DNA of 64,000 nucleotides from an uncultured Alphaproteobacteria bacterium (GCA_902567855.1 CACFOQ010000007.1:1-64000), one strand, 5' to 3'. Shown: positions 45,370 to 55,023, numbered from the stretch's first letter. Made by a program: numbers and translations. Notes: generated from the sequence alone by a model not told the origin.

Positions 45370-46551
45370 ATGAAAAAATTACTTCTTGCAGCTATTATCA
45401 GCTTGTCAACTATTTCGACTGCTGCTGTAGCTGAAATTAAAGTAGGAATTATTCTTGGGTTCACAGGACCTATTGAATCTTTAACTCCTGCTATGAGAGA
45501 TGGTGCAAGATTAGCTTTTCTTGAAGCATCTAACTCAGGAAATTTACTAGATGGCGAAACATTCACTATTCTAGAAGGCGATTCAACATGTGTTGATTCT
45601 GCTGCTGCTACTGCTGCTGCAGAAGGTCTTGTAGCTGATGGTGTTGCTGCAATTATGGGAGCTGATTGTTCTGGTGTTACTGGCGCAATTAATGCTAACG
45701 TTGCAGTACCTAATGGAGTACTAATGGTATCTCCTTCTGCTACTTCACCAGGTCTAAGCAAAATTGCTGATAGTGGAACTTTTTGGAGAACAGCTCCTTC
45801 AGATGCAATGGGTGGTAAAGTACTTGCTAACCTTGCTCTTAGCAGAGGAGTTAATAGTATTGCTATAACTTATACAAACAATGACTATGGAAAAGGTCTT
45901 GCAGATGTTTTTGAAGCTGCATTTAAATCAGGTGGTGGAGAAGTAACTGCAGTTGCTTCACATGAAGATGGAAAAGCTGACTACTCTTCTGAAGTTGGTG
46001 TATTAGCATCAGCTGGTGGAGACGCTTTACTTGTTATTGGTTACTTAGACCAAGGTGGTAAAGGAATGATCGAAGCTTCACTTGATTCTGGAGCATTTGA
46101 TTTATTTGTTTTATCTGATGGAATGATTGGTCAATCTATTGTTGATGCTATAGGCAGTGACTTAGAAGGATCTTTTGGCTCAATGCCAGGAGCTATTTCT
46201 AAAGGTTCAGCAAAATTTGGTGAACTAGCTGCTGCTAATGGTATGGATGGAAGTGCACCTTATGTAGGAGAATCTTATGATGCTGCTGCAATTATTGCGC
46301 TTGCAATTCAACGTGGTGGATCTGCTGATAGAAAATCAATCCTTTCTAACATTTCCCAAGTTTCTAATGCGCCTGGAATTAAAATTCAACCAGGTCAATT
46401 ATCGTATGGGTTACAAATGTTAGCTGAAGGAAATGAAATTAATTACGAAGGTGCAACAGATGTAGAATTTAATGCATTTGGTGATGCTGCTGGTGCTTTT
46501 AAAGAACTAGAAGTAAGCGGTGGTGCTTTTGTAACTGTTGGTCCTTTATAA
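45370..46551 (+). CDS. livK: branched-chain-amino-acid-type ABC binding protein (LivK-like)
   Basis: A periplasmic type I binding protein of 393 residues with a Sec signal (MKKLLLAAIISLSTISTAAVA, cleavage near residue 22). It opens IKVGIILGFTGPIESLTP, typical of Leu/Ile/Val-binding relatives, and has SPSATSPGLSKI and TNNDYGKGLADVFEAAF. The ligand pocket is not diagnostic: members bind amino acids, amides, urea or aromatic acids. GGAGGAAAT gives a strong ribosome site and two TATAAT-like boxes lie at 45341-45354. Its codons are GC-richer than nearby genes. It stands alone; the likely permease/ATPase partners are livGFHM 9-13 kb away. Confidence 0.9.
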   Translation: MKKLLLAAIISLSTISTAAVAEIKVGIILGFTGPIESLTPAMRDGARLAFLEASNSGNLLDGETFTILEGDSTCVDSAAATAAAEGLVADGVAAIMGADCSGVTGAINANVAVPNGVLMVSPSATSPGLSKIADSGTFWRTAPSDAMGGKVLANLALSRGVNSIAITYTNNDYGKGLADVFEAAFKSGGGEVTAVASHEDGKADYSSEVGVLASAGGDALLVIGYLDQGGKGMIEASLDSGAFDLFVLSDGMIGQSIVDAIGSDLEGSFGSMPGAISKGSAKFGELAAANGMDGSAPYVGESYDAAAIIALAIQRGGSADRKSILSNISQVSNAPGIKIQPGQLSYGLQMLAEGNEINYEGATDVEFNAFGDAAGAFKELEVSGGAFVTVGPL

Positions 46552-46576
46552 GACTAATAAGAATATATATTTTATT

Positions 46577-46605
46577 AAAACCCCAGTTTATCTGGGGTTT
46601 TTTTA
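46577..46605 (+). terminator. rho-independent terminator after livK
   Basis: Stem AAAACCCCAG / CTGGGGTTTT (10 bp) with the loop TTTAT, followed by TTTTTTATTTT, beginning 25 nt after the livK stop. A clear intrinsic terminator that makes livK a single-gene unit. Confidence 0.92.
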
Positions 46606-46721
46606 TTTTCAATTATACCTATCCTCTAGATTGTTAATCCGTTGTCCTAGTACAAGATTAAAATTTAAATGATTTTTAGAAAAATTGAAATATATAAAAG
46701 ATTAGATATTTATTAAATGAA

Positions 46722-47330
46722 ATGAAAAAAATTTGTATTATATTTGGACATCATAATTCTAAAGATTCTTTTAACGCTGCAATTAGAGACACATTTATAG
46801 GTGAGGCTGAAAAATGTGGTCATCATATAGATTTAATAAATTTATTTGAAGAAAAAGAGCAGCTACCTTTTTACAATTCTAATGTTAATCCACCTCCTAA
46901 TATAGTTTTGGAATATAGAAAAAGATTAGAAGATGCTGATATTATGTTTTTAATAGGCTCTTGTCATAATTTAAGACTCAATGCAATTTTGGAAAATTGG
47001 ATAGATTGGGTTCTTCATCCTAAATGGTTCTTTACTTATAGATCAATAATCCCTGAAAGTAAGTTTTTTAAAAATTATGGATTTCCAGTACCTGGAGCAA
47101 TGAAAGGCAAACTTGGAATAGTTTCAATTACTTATGGCGGTCCTATGATCACTTATTTTAATTTTTCTCTTTTTGATAATATTCCTTATAGAAGAATCAA
47201 GAAATCAGTTTTTCAATTAGGTGGATTAAAAACCAAATACATAAGATTTTATTCAGTTTTGCCTACAATGAAAAAAAAAGAATTTGAACAACATATGAAA
47301 AAAGTTAAAAAGTTAGCAAAAAATTTATAA
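46722..47330 (+). CDS. flavodoxin-fold NAD(P)H:quinone reductase-like protein
   Basis: A 202-residue protein of the Flavodoxin_2/NQO-MdaB type. CIIFGHHNSKDSFNAAIRDTFI is the FMN/FAD phosphate-binding start; ADIMFLIGSCHNLRLNAILENWIDWVL and GKLGIVSITYGGP follow the fold. It may be a two-electron quinone reductase or a general flavin reductase; the acceptor is not predictable. It sits alone between the livK terminator and the MATE gene on the same strand. Confidence 0.78.
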   Translation: MKKICIIFGHHNSKDSFNAAIRDTFIGEAEKCGHHIDLINLFEEKEQLPFYNSNVNPPPNIVLEYRKRLEDADIMFLIGSCHNLRLNAILENWIDWVLHPKWFFTYRSIIPESKFFKNYGFPVPGAMKGKLGIVSITYGGPMITYFNFSLFDNIPYRRIKKSVFQLGGLKTKYIRFYSVLPTMKKKEFEQHMKKVKKLAKNL

Positions 47331-47388
47331 TATATTGTTAATTAGTAAATTAACTCATTTCTTGTTACTGGTGTTAAAATAATCTTAT

Positions 47389-48702
47389 ATGCCTTCGAAA
47401 TCATCCATTACAAATCTTTTATATTTATCAATACCAATTTTTTTTGCCAATCTTGCCTTACCTTTAGTTGCTATTGTTGATACGGGGTTAATGGGCAATC
47501 AAGATAATGCAAGCTATCTCACTGCAACAAGTATTGCTTCTAGTTTGTTCTCTATGATTTTTTTGAGTTTTGGATTTTTACGAATGGGTACAGTAGGAAT
47601 GGTGGCTCAGGCCTATGGATCAAACCAATATAATGAAATAATAGATTTAGTTTTTAGGAATATTACTTTTGTAATTGTTATATCATTACTTTTAATTTGC
47701 TTTCAGCATTTCATTTTTAATTTGGGTTTACAAATCTTTGATTTATCAAATGATACAGAAAAATATTTTAATGATTATTTTTATATAAGAATTTATTCAT
47801 CTTTTGGTGAATTATCCATCTATGTCATAACAGGATTGTTTATTGGCCTGCAAAAAACAAAAACCTCAAGTTTAATGGTTGGCTTCTTTTCTATTACAAA
47901 TATAATTTTTAGTCTATTTTTTGTCTTATATTTAAAGTTGAATGTAACAGGTGTTGCCTTAGGTACATTAGTCTCATCAACCCTAACTTCTTTTATATTT
48001 TTAATTTATACTTTCTTTGAATTAAAAAAATTAACAATTATTAATTTTGATATCAAAAAAATTTTTAATATTAAAAAAATTAAAAATATATTTAATATTA
48101 ACTTCAATATTTTTATCAGGTCAGTTCTTCTAACTTTCTCTTTCTTATTTTTTACCTATTTAGGAAATACAATCAGTGAAGATATTGTTGCTGCTAATAC
48201 TATTTTAATTAATCTTATTTTTTTATCTGCCTTTGTTCTTGATGCCTATGCCTTTTCTACAGAAGGTATTGTTGGCTATTCAATAGGGTCAAAAAATATT
48301 ACATTATTAAGAAATGTTATTAAGAATTCTTTTATTTTAAGTGTTTTTACAAGTTTGTTAATTTCCCTATTATATTTTTCTAGTAAGAACTATTTTATTT
48401 CTTTGATGACTGATCTGCCTAATATTGAAATAATTAGTTTATCTTACTCCTATTGGGTTGTTATTATTCCTTTGATTTCTTCATTTTGTTATCAGTTTGA
48501 CGGAATTTTTGTAGGCGCATCTCAAACAAAAGAATTAAGAAATGCCATGATTATTTCTGTATGTATCTATATCATAAGTGCCGTATACCTAATCGGTAAT
48601 TTTGGTAATTTAGGATTATGGATATCATTCAGTATCTTCTTTATCGCAAGAGCATTAACCCTATTTGCTTATGTTGGGAGAATTTACAAAAAAATAGAAT
48701 AA
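47389..48702 (+). CDS. MATE-family efflux transporter
   Basis: A 437-residue, 12-helix antiporter of the DinF/NorM superfamily. ANLALPLVAIVDTGLMGNQD at the N-terminus has the family Asp in helix 1-2; FGFLRMGTVGMVAQAYG and AFVLDAYAFSTEGIVGYSIG mark the two repeats. It would export drugs or metabolites with a Na+ or H+ gradient. The DinF-like branch is favoured by these motifs. There are no signs of coupling to the sox genes. Confidence 0.9.
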   Translation: MPSKSSITNLLYLSIPIFFANLALPLVAIVDTGLMGNQDNASYLTATSIASSLFSMIFLSFGFLRMGTVGMVAQAYGSNQYNEIIDLVFRNITFVIVISLLLICFQHFIFNLGLQIFDLSNDTEKYFNDYFYIRIYSSFGELSIYVITGLFIGLQKTKTSSLMVGFFSITNIIFSLFFVLYLKLNVTGVALGTLVSSTLTSFIFLIYTFFELKKLTIINFDIKKIFNIKKIKNIFNINFNIFIRSVLLTFSFLFFTYLGNTISEDIVAANTILINLIFLSAFVLDAYAFSTEGIVGYSIGSKNITLLRNVIKNSFILSVFTSLLISLLYFSSKNYFISLMTDLPNIEIISLSYSYWVVIIPLISSFCYQFDGIFVGASQTKELRNAMIISVCIYIISAVYLIGNFGNLGLWISFSIFFIARALTLFAYVGRIYKKIE

Positions 48703-48786
48703 ATATTATGATTTTTAAGTCACACATTGTTAATAAGCAAATTAACCCATTGACAAATCAAATCTGAATTGTTTTAAAACATAAAA

Positions 48787-49125
48787 ATGAAAATATTATT
48801 ATTTTTGATCTTTTTACTAACATCTTTTTGCAAATTTGCATTTTCAGAAGAGCATTCAGATGAGCAACAAATTATTGAAATGGGCGATATAGAATATGGA
48901 CAATATTTAGGTGCTGAATGTGCATCATGTCATCAACAGACAGGAGCAAGTGAGGGTATTCCTGCAATTAATGGTATGGATGCCGAGGTTTTCGTTGCTT
49001 TAATGCTTGCTTACCGATCAAAAGAGATGGAGAATCCTGTTATGCAAATGATCGCTGGGAGACTTGATGATGAACAAATTGGCTCATTAGCTCTTTATTT
49101 TAGTCAATTAGAGCCACCAAAATGA
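48787..49125 (+). CDS. soxE: cytochrome c, probable partner of flavocytochrome c
   Basis: A 112-residue periplasmic c-type cytochrome with a signal peptide (MKILLFLIFLLTSFCKFAFS). Haem is bound at C45-A-S-C48-H49, and the sixth ligand is probably the Met in NPVMQMIAGRL. It ends YFSQLEPPK. Similar short cytochromes lie next to the flavoprotein as SoxE or FccA and accept its electrons. The flavoprotein gene starts 70 nt downstream. SoxE is assigned by context. Confidence 0.78.
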   Translation: MKILLFLIFLLTSFCKFAFSEEHSDEQQIIEMGDIEYGQYLGAECASCHQQTGASEGIPAINGMDAEVFVALMLAYRSKEMENPVMQMIAGRLDDEQIGSLALYFSQLEPPK

Positions 49126-49195
49126 TCATATTTTCATTTACTTAAGTCTAAAAGCTGATAACGTCTTCTCATTTTATTAATTTGGGGAGGACAAA

Positions 49196-50461
49196 ATGTC
49201 AAAAATTTCAAGACGTCTTTTTACAGGTCTTGCCGCTGCCTCAGTTGGAACACTTGCATTTCCATCTATTTCACTTGGTGCCGTACCAAGAGTTGTAGTT
49301 ATTGGAGGTGGTGCAGGTGGTGCAACCGCTGCAAGATATATTGCTAAAGATTCTGGTGGAGCAGTTGATGTTACACTAGTTGAGGCATCAAAGCGATATT
49401 ACACGTGCTTTTTTTCTAATATTTATCTAGGTGGATTTCGAAATTATGGTTCAATAGGGCATAATTACTATGGTCTATCTGTAAACCAAGGTGTTAATGT
49501 TGTTCATGAGTGGGCTGTTTCAGTTGATCCAGCTAATAGAATCGTCAAGTTAGGTTCTGGAAATACTCTTTATTATGATAAACTTGTTGTTTCACCGGGA
49601 ATTGATCTTAAATATGATTCTATCAATGGATATTCTGCTGCAGTCCAAGATAAAATGCCTCATGCATGGAAGTCTGGTACTCAGGTTCAGTTATTGAGAA
49701 ATCAGGTTATGAATATGAAACAAGGTGGGACTTTTGTAATGGTTCCTCCGCCTAATCCATATAGATGTCCTCCTGGACCATATGAAAGAGTGTCTATGAT
49801 CGCTCATCAATTTAAACAATCTAATCCTACAGCAAAAATTGTTATCTTAGATCCTAAACCTAAATTTTCGAAACAAGGTTTATTTGAAGCAGGATGGCAA
49901 AAGCATTATCCAGGAATGATAGAGTGGATTAGCTCTGAGGATCATGGTGGGATTAAAAATGTAAATGCTACTAAAATGGAGTTTGTAACAGATTTAGATA
50001 CATTTAAAGCTGACGCTGCATGTGTTGTTCCAGCTCAAAAAGCTGGTGCTATTGCAATGGCAGCAGGTGTTAATGATGGTGACTGGTGTCCTATCCAGCC
50101 TGCATCTATGCAATCTAAAGCAGATGAAAATATTTATGTTTTAGGTGATGCATCTATGGCTAAATCAATGCCTAAGTCTGGTTTTTCAGCCAACAGCCAA
50201 GCCAAAGTAGCAGCTAATCATATCAGAGGTGCTTTGACAGGAAGTAAAGTATTTGATGCTCGTTATTCAAATACCTGCTGGTCACTAATTGCACCCGATG
50301 ATGATGTTAAAGTTGGTGCTAGTTATGTTGCTGGTGCAGAACTTATTGATGTTGAAAGCAAATTTATTTCACAAGCTGATGACAGTAGTGAAACAAGAGC
50401 AGCTAACTATCAGGAATCTATAGATTGGTATAATGGTATAACTGCTGATATGTTTTCTTAA
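49196..50461 (+). CDS. soxF: flavocytochrome c sulfide dehydrogenase flavoprotein (SoxF/FccB)
   Basis: Oxidises sulfide or polysulfide in the periplasm and passes electrons to a cytochrome c. It is 421 residues, with a Tat signal (ISRRLFTGLAAASVGTLAF, Arg 6-7). The FAD motif GGGAGGA is at residues 37-43. The active-site cysteines match C191 in YRCPPGPYER and the Cys in SNTCWSL; C71 is in YYTCFFSN. A strong GGGGAGGA precedes ATG. A shared terminator separates it from the convergent soxB. Confidence 0.9.
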   Translation: MSKISRRLFTGLAAASVGTLAFPSISLGAVPRVVVIGGGAGGATAARYIAKDSGGAVDVTLVEASKRYYTCFFSNIYLGGFRNYGSIGHNYYGLSVNQGVNVVHEWAVSVDPANRIVKLGSGNTLYYDKLVVSPGIDLKYDSINGYSAAVQDKMPHAWKSGTQVQLLRNQVMNMKQGGTFVMVPPPNPYRCPPGPYERVSMIAHQFKQSNPTAKIVILDPKPKFSKQGLFEAGWQKHYPGMIEWISSEDHGGIKNVNATKMEFVTDLDTFKADAACVVPAQKAGAIAMAAGVNDGDWCPIQPASMQSKADENIYVLGDASMAKSMPKSGFSANSQAKVAANHIRGALTGSKVFDARYSNTCWSLIAPDDDVKVGASYVAGAELIDVESKFISQADDSSETRAANYQESIDWYNGITADMFS

Positions 50462-50484
50462 AACTGTTTAATTAATAAAAACAA

Positions 50485-50514
50485 ATAAAAGGCGGCTTTT
50501 AGCCGCCTTTTTTA
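50485..50514. terminator. bidirectional terminator between soxF and soxB
   Basis: AAAAGGCGGC / GCCGCCTTTT stem with the loop TTTTA and a T-run on both strands. It starts 24 nt after the soxF stop and overlaps the soxB stop at its other end, so it can end both convergent transcripts. Confidence 0.9.
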
Positions 50515-52197
50515 AATTCCTTTAATTGTTACTGGATTGTTATGTTTTGGTTTGATAATTTTTTCACCTGATACATAATCTTCTAATAGTTTATAAATAG
50601 GAGGCCCTTTAACTTCAGGATTTATTGATCCCCAGCCTCCAATAGTATATTTTTTTTGCGATTCAATTTTTTCACCATTAGATAATTTTAAATCACTTAT
50701 TCTATTCCCCATTGTTTCCTTAGGCTGACAAGTATATGTCATTCCTCCAACTCTAACCATATCACCACCTTGTTGGAAAAAAGGGTCAGGATTAAAAATA
50801 TTATCACATACGTCTTCTAAAAGATTTTTTATGGTCTCACCACTCATTTCAGTTCGATATACTTCTGGATAATTCATTGAAGTTTGAGAATAAATATCGT
50901 CAATAGTTATTTTTTGCCCCGGCAATAAAGTTGTTCCCCATCTGAAACCTGGGCTTAATGAAATTTCTGTATCTCTTTCCTGAATAATTGCGTCACAAAT
51001 CACACTATCCCAAGGTCCGCCAAAATTTCCTCTTCTGTACAGTAAGGTTTCAGCTTCCCCAACCACACGGTTACACTCTTTTTCATATGGTTCTCTAATT
51101 TTATCAATCAATCTTGTCATTTCTGGATCAGGTTGAATGACATCTGAAAAAATAGGTATTAAATTTGATGAGAAATCAACAACTTTGCCATTATCAACTT
51201 TTAAGTCAATCCTGCCTAAATATTTGCCATGAGACCCTGATGAAAGAAGTAAAGTATTTTTAATTTTAATTGCTCTTGGAATTGCATCATGAGTATGTCC
51301 AGTTAATATAACATCAACATTATCTAGAATAGACGCTAATTTCTGATCTACGTCGAACCCATTATGCGATAATAAAACCACTACTTCAGCACCATTCTTT
51401 TTTGCTTTACTTATATTTTTTTGAATGGTTTCTGGTCTTATTCCAAAGGACCAACCATCAACTAAGTAACTTGGATTAGCAATAGGCGTATATGGGAAGT
51501 GTTGTCCAATAACTGCAACTTTAACACCTCCTTTTTCAAAATAAGAGGTGCTTTCAAAGACAGGTTCTTCCCATTCAGTATCAAAAACATTTCCACCTAG
51601 AAATGGAAAATCTATTTTATCAATTAGTTCACTAAGACGTTCTTTGCCAAGCGTAAACTCCCAATGCCCTACCATAGCATCTGGTTTTAAGAGGTTCATT
51701 GCTTCTAACATATCCTCCCCTTGAGTTTTTAGAGAAGTGTATGAACCTTGCCATGTGTCACCACCATCTAATAAAAGTACTTTGTCCTCTCCTCTTTCTG
51801 CTCTGATATTTTTAATCAAGGTGGCTGTTCTATCTAAGCCTCCCAGCTTGCCGTACTCTCTGGCTAATGGTACATAATCCAGCATAGTATGTGCATAAGC
51901 GAGTGGTGTGTTGGGCTTAATACCAAAATGGTCTAAAAAAACTTTTCCAACAAGATGAGGAGGAATACCTTCAAATTTCCCAATACCAAAATTTTCTGAT
52001 GGCGGCCTAAAAAAAACAGGTTTAAGTTGGCCATGTATATCAGTTATGTGAAGTAAAGTAATTTGACCTTTTGAATCAAATTTCAAAAGATCATTTTCAG
52101 AAATTTCTTGTTTAGCAGCAACAGCACTCCAACTTTTGCCACCAATCAACATTGCTGTAATTGAAGCTAATTGAAGAAACTCTCGTCTTGATTGCAT
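50512..52197 (-). CDS. soxB: thiosulfohydrolase SoxB
   Basis: Hydrolyses the sulfonate from the SoxY-bound thiosulfate, releasing sulfate; a dimanganese enzyme of the 5'-nucleotidase family. The 561 residues carry a Tat signal (SRREFLQLASITAMLIGGKSW). Metal-binding motifs: LLHITDIHGQ at 48-57, LLDGGDTWQGS near 145, VGHWEFTLG near 178, VVLLSHNGFDVD and ILTGHTHDAIP. C-terminal SoxB marks SPGFRWGTTLLPGQ and PDPFFQQGGDMVRVGG are intact. It is the last gene of the sox transcript, 25 nt past soxD. Confidence 0.96.
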   Translation of the reverse strand: MQSRREFLQLASITAMLIGGKSWSAVAAKQEISENDLLKFDSKGQITLLHITDIHGQLKPVFFRPPSENFGIGKFEGIPPHLVGKVFLDHFGIKPNTPLAYAHTMLDYVPLAREYGKLGGLDRTATLIKNIRAERGEDKVLLLDGGDTWQGSYTSLKTQGEDMLEAMNLLKPDAMVGHWEFTLGKERLSELIDKIDFPFLGGNVFDTEWEEPVFESTSYFEKGGVKVAVIGQHFPYTPIANPSYLVDGWSFGIRPETIQKNISKAKKNGAEVVVLLSHNGFDVDQKLASILDNVDVILTGHTHDAIPRAIKIKNTLLLSSGSHGKYLGRIDLKVDNGKVVDFSSNLIPIFSDVIQPDPEMTRLIDKIREPYEKECNRVVGEAETLLYRRGNFGGPWDSVICDAIIQERDTEISLSPGFRWGTTLLPGQKITIDDIYSQTSMNYPEVYRTEMSGETIKNLLEDVCDNIFNPDPFFQQGGDMVRVGGMTYTCQPKETMGNRISDLKLSNGEKIESQKKYTIGGWGSINPEVKGPPIYKLLEDYVSGEKIIKPKHNNPVTIKGI

Positions 52198-52222
52198 TGT
52201 GTTGCCCTAAAAATTGCCTTTA

Positions 52223-52864
52223 TTAATTATCGTCTTCAGGAGTTACATCAATATCTCTAGCTTTTCCAATAATTTTTGTAGATACTTGACAATTACTCAT
52301 ACAAGGATCCCCTTGTGTATTCTTGATGTCAGGTCTTGGATCAGGCAATAAAAAACCATCTTTATTTGGCATCTCTATTTCACCAATATTTTTATTAGAT
52401 AAAACAAAATCTTCTTCGATTATGTCACTCATATATAAGAGATAGGCTACAATTTCATAAGTTTCATCATAAGATAGGGATTGCGCATCACCATATGGCA
52501 TTGCTCTGTAAATATAATCATATATTGTAGATGCATAGGGCCAGTAACTTCCAGTTGTTTTTTCTGGATCATGTGAAGCTAAACTGCCTTCACCTCCAAC
52601 AAGTGGGGGCCACCTATCTGCCCCTTCACCAAAATCACCATGGCATCCTGCACATCCTTCAGTGTATATTTCCTCTCCAAGTAAAGCAGTTCCACTTCCA
52701 ATTGGTGCGCCTAATCCATCAGGCCTGACATCAATATCCCATCCTGCAACTTCTTCTTTAGTAGCAATCTGCCCTAAATTGAATTTTCTCTCACTAGCAA
52801 AAGTTGTATTTACTAAAAATATTATTAATGAAAAGCTTAGTATGCATCTAACCAAGCCTGACAT
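52223..52864 (-). CDS. soxD: SoxD-like cytochrome c, short mono-haem form
   Basis: The cytochrome subunit of sulfane dehydrogenase SoxCD. It has a signal peptide (ends near TTFAS) and one haem site, GCAGCHGDFGEG, followed by AMPYGDAQSL with the likely Met ligand. Typical SoxD of Paracoccus has about 384 residues and two haems; this one has only 213 and no second CxxCH (CMSNC lacks the His), so the C-terminal haem domain is missing. I start at ATG 52864, inside the end of soxC (17-nt overlap). Confidence 0.88.
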   Translation of the reverse strand: MSGLVRCILSFSLIIFLVNTTFASERKFNLGQIATKEEVAGWDIDVRPDGLGAPIGSGTALLGEEIYTEGCAGCHGDFGEGADRWPPLVGGEGSLASHDPEKTTGSYWPYASTIYDYIYRAMPYGDAQSLSYDETYEIVAYLLYMSDIIEEDFVLSNKNIGEIEMPNKDGFLLPDPRPDIKNTQGDPCMSNCQVSTKIIGKARDIDVTPEDDN

Positions 52865-54137
52865 TATCAACCTTTCCGTTTTTAGAAACTAGCCAGGTTG
52901 CTATTGAATTATTATGATAAATTGAATTTACACCTCTGATTTTTTGAAGTTCACCAATAGTTGGTTGGACATAATTTGTCTCATCAATTGCTCTTGATTG
53001 TAATAATAATTCCTCATCATTCCATTCAAATGGTAAGGTAAATCTAGTTAATGATTTACTTAAAATGGGTGAATGAAGTTGAGCAGTTTTCCAATTCTTA
53101 CCACCATCAATAGAAACATCTACACGTTTAATTTTACCTCTACCTGACCAAGCAAGACCTCTTAATTGATGCACTCCTTTTGAAAGTATTGGTTTTTCGG
53201 GACTTGGAGAAGTTATAACCGACTTAGCATCCATAACCCATGTAAACATTCTAGCTTTTCCACTTGTTAACAAATCTGTATATTTAGAGGTTTCCTCTCT
53301 AGTCAAGTAAGGTTTGTCACCAAACTCTAATCTTCTAATCCATTTGACCCACATATTACCTTCCCAACCAGGAACTACGAGGCGCGCCGGATAACCTTGC
53401 TCAGGCCTTAATGCTTCTCCATTCATTGCCCATGCAATGATACAATCATCTAAAATTTTTTCTATGGGAATAGAACGTGTCATTCCTGATGAATCACTTC
53501 CTTCAGCTAAAACCCACTTTGCTTTATCTTTTAACCCTGTCTCTAAAAGAAGGTCTGATAATTTTACACCTGTGTATTGAACATTATGAACCATCCCAAA
53601 TGTGTATTGGCAGCCATTTAATTGAGATCCTTTCCATTCCATACCACCATTTGCAGCACACTCAAGAAAGTAAAATTTATTTGTTTGAGGAAAGCGTTTT
53701 AAGTCATCAAGAGTAAATATCATTTCTCGATCTACCAAACCATTAATCATCAATCTAAAGTCTTGTGGATTAATAACTGCAACACCTCCATGATGTCTTT
53801 CAAAGCATAGGCCATTAGGTGTTACAAATCCTTCAAGATCTTGTAATGGAGTAAAATTGACTGAAGATTCAGCACTTGCTGTAAGCCACTCAACATTTCT
53901 TCTGATGACATGTCCTTCAAACTCAGAAGGCATACCGTAAGGATTTACATCAACTCCATCTCCAAGGTATTGTGTCCACTCCGGAAGGTTGGGTGGTAAG
54001 TTTTCAGGATTTGCCTCTTGTGACAAAAGGTTTTTTGAAGCCAATGAAATCGCTCCAATACTTGAAGCACCAATTAATAACTTTCTGCGATTAATTTTTT
54101 TAGAGTTAGACACTTCATTTTTTTTATTTTTTTTCAT
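52848..54137 (-). CDS. soxC: sulfane dehydrogenase SoxC, molybdenum subunit
   Basis: Oxidises the sulfane sulfur bound to SoxY, using a Mo-molybdopterin centre of the sulfite oxidase fold. It is 429 residues, with a Tat signal (NRRKLLIGASSIGAISLAS). The Mo-ligating Cys160 is in FLECAANGGMEWKG. C-terminal dimerisation domain: GVHQLRGLAWSGRGKIKRV and GGKNWKTAQL. SoxC with SoxD here argues for complete oxidation instead of sulfur-globule storage. It is 2 nt after soxZ. Confidence 0.94.
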   Translation of the reverse strand: MKKNKKNEVSNSKKINRRKLLIGASSIGAISLASKNLLSQEANPENLPPNLPEWTQYLGDGVDVNPYGMPSEFEGHVIRRNVEWLTASAESSVNFTPLQDLEGFVTPNGLCFERHHGGVAVINPQDFRLMINGLVDREMIFTLDDLKRFPQTNKFYFLECAANGGMEWKGSQLNGCQYTFGMVHNVQYTGVKLSDLLLETGLKDKAKWVLAEGSDSSGMTRSIPIEKILDDCIIAWAMNGEALRPEQGYPARLVVPGWEGNMWVKWIRRLEFGDKPYLTREETSKYTDLLTSGKARMFTWVMDAKSVITSPSPEKPILSKGVHQLRGLAWSGRGKIKRVDVSIDGGKNWKTAQLHSPILSKSLTRFTLPFEWNDEELLLQSRAIDETNYVQPTIGELQKIRGVNSIYHNNSIATWLVSKNGKVDNVRLG

Positions 54138-54139
54138 TA

Positions 54140-54466
54140 TTAAGAAACAGTCATTTCTTTTGAAATATAATATTTTTCCCCGTTATCGTCTATCCATTCA
54201 AAATCAAATGTACCACTTTCTTTAACTTTATATTGAAAAACAATAAATGGATTAGTTGATATAGACGGCTCAAGATCCATCTGGAAAACCTCTTTTCCAT
54301 TAAATTTAGCACTAAAAGAATTAATTATCTGTCTTGGTATTATTTGACCATTATTATCTTTCATTCTTCCACTATGCATGGGGTGTCTAATTAAAGTTTT
54401 AATTTCGATAATCTCATCAATAGAGACTTCCTTAGGTACTTTTACTCTTGGTTTAATTGAAGACAT
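54140..54466 (-). CDS. soxZ: sulfur-carrier complex subunit SoxZ
   Basis: Partner of SoxY in the SoxYZ carrier of the periplasmic sulfur cycle. It is 108 residues, an all-beta protein without its own signal peptide, as expected, since it is carried with SoxY by Tat. Family marks: KVPKEVSIDEIIEIKTLIRHPMHSGRM (conserved HPMxxG) and the central FNGKEVFQMDLEPSISTNPF, with the C-terminal FEWIDDNGE. AGGAGT precedes the ATG. Next to soxY (14 nt). Confidence 0.95.
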   Translation of the reverse strand: MSSIKPRVKVPKEVSIDEIIEIKTLIRHPMHSGRMKDNNGQIIPRQIINSFSAKFNGKEVFQMDLEPSISTNPFIVFQYKVKESGTFDFEWIDDNGEKYYISKEMTVS

Positions 54467-54480
54467 AATTACTCCTTATA

Positions 54481-54945
54481 TTATCCGCCACATCCGCCAA
54501 TTGTGACTTTTACTTTTGCGTTGGTCATGAGAAATTGACCATTATTATTTTCAGCTAATAAATAAACATTTTGCGTTTTTGATAATCGCATTCTTGTTGC
54601 TGCAGAACATGATCCCATTTCTGGTGTGAAAGAGAATTTCGCAACATTTGGTGAAGGGTTTCCGTCTGCTAAAATATAAACAGTTTTAATATGATCAGTC
54701 TCAGTCATAGGGCTTTCTATTTCAAAAGTAACTTTTACCTGATTACCATTTTCTGCAATTTCTGGTAAGTCAAAATAAATGTCACTTTCAGTTGCTCCCA
54801 ATCCCTTTGTAATTTCATTTATTCTATCAAAGGCTTGGCTAGATTGAGCAAATGATATTGAAGGAAAAATTGCTGTCCCTGTAAAGCCTGCAATAAGTAG
54901 CAAAGCATTTCTTCTTGAAATTTTTCTTAATTTTTTTAACTTCAT
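54481..54945 (-). CDS. soxY: sulfur-carrier protein SoxY
   Basis: Carries sulfur intermediates on a C-terminal Cys. It is 154 residues with a Tat signal (SRRNALLLIAGFTGTAIF) and the defining C-terminal motif GGCGG (Cys152). The body is the usual immunoglobulin-like fold (KVTFEIESPMTETDHIKTV, PEMGSCSAATRMRL). A strong GAGGAG sits before the ATG. It heads the SoxYZCDB group, downstream of the SoxS-like gene across a 78-nt gap that may hold its own promoter. Confidence 0.95.
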   Translation of the reverse strand: MKLKKLRKISRRNALLLIAGFTGTAIFPSISFAQSSQAFDRINEITKGLGATESDIYFDLPEIAENGNQVKVTFEIESPMTETDHIKTVYILADGNPSPNVAKFSFTPEMGSCSAATRMRLSKTQNVYLLAENNNGQFLMTNAKVKVTIGGCGG

Positions 54946-55023
54946 TTATACTCTCCTCGTCATAAAGAACGTAAATATACAATATATTATTTAATAATGA
55001 ATTTATTCAAATCAATCAAATAC

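Noticed and set aside
45327-45761. 144-codon Ala/Ser/Thr-rich minus-strand frame
   Set aside because: Shadow of livK: the reverse strand of its Ala-rich, GC-richer codons gives a low-complexity open frame.
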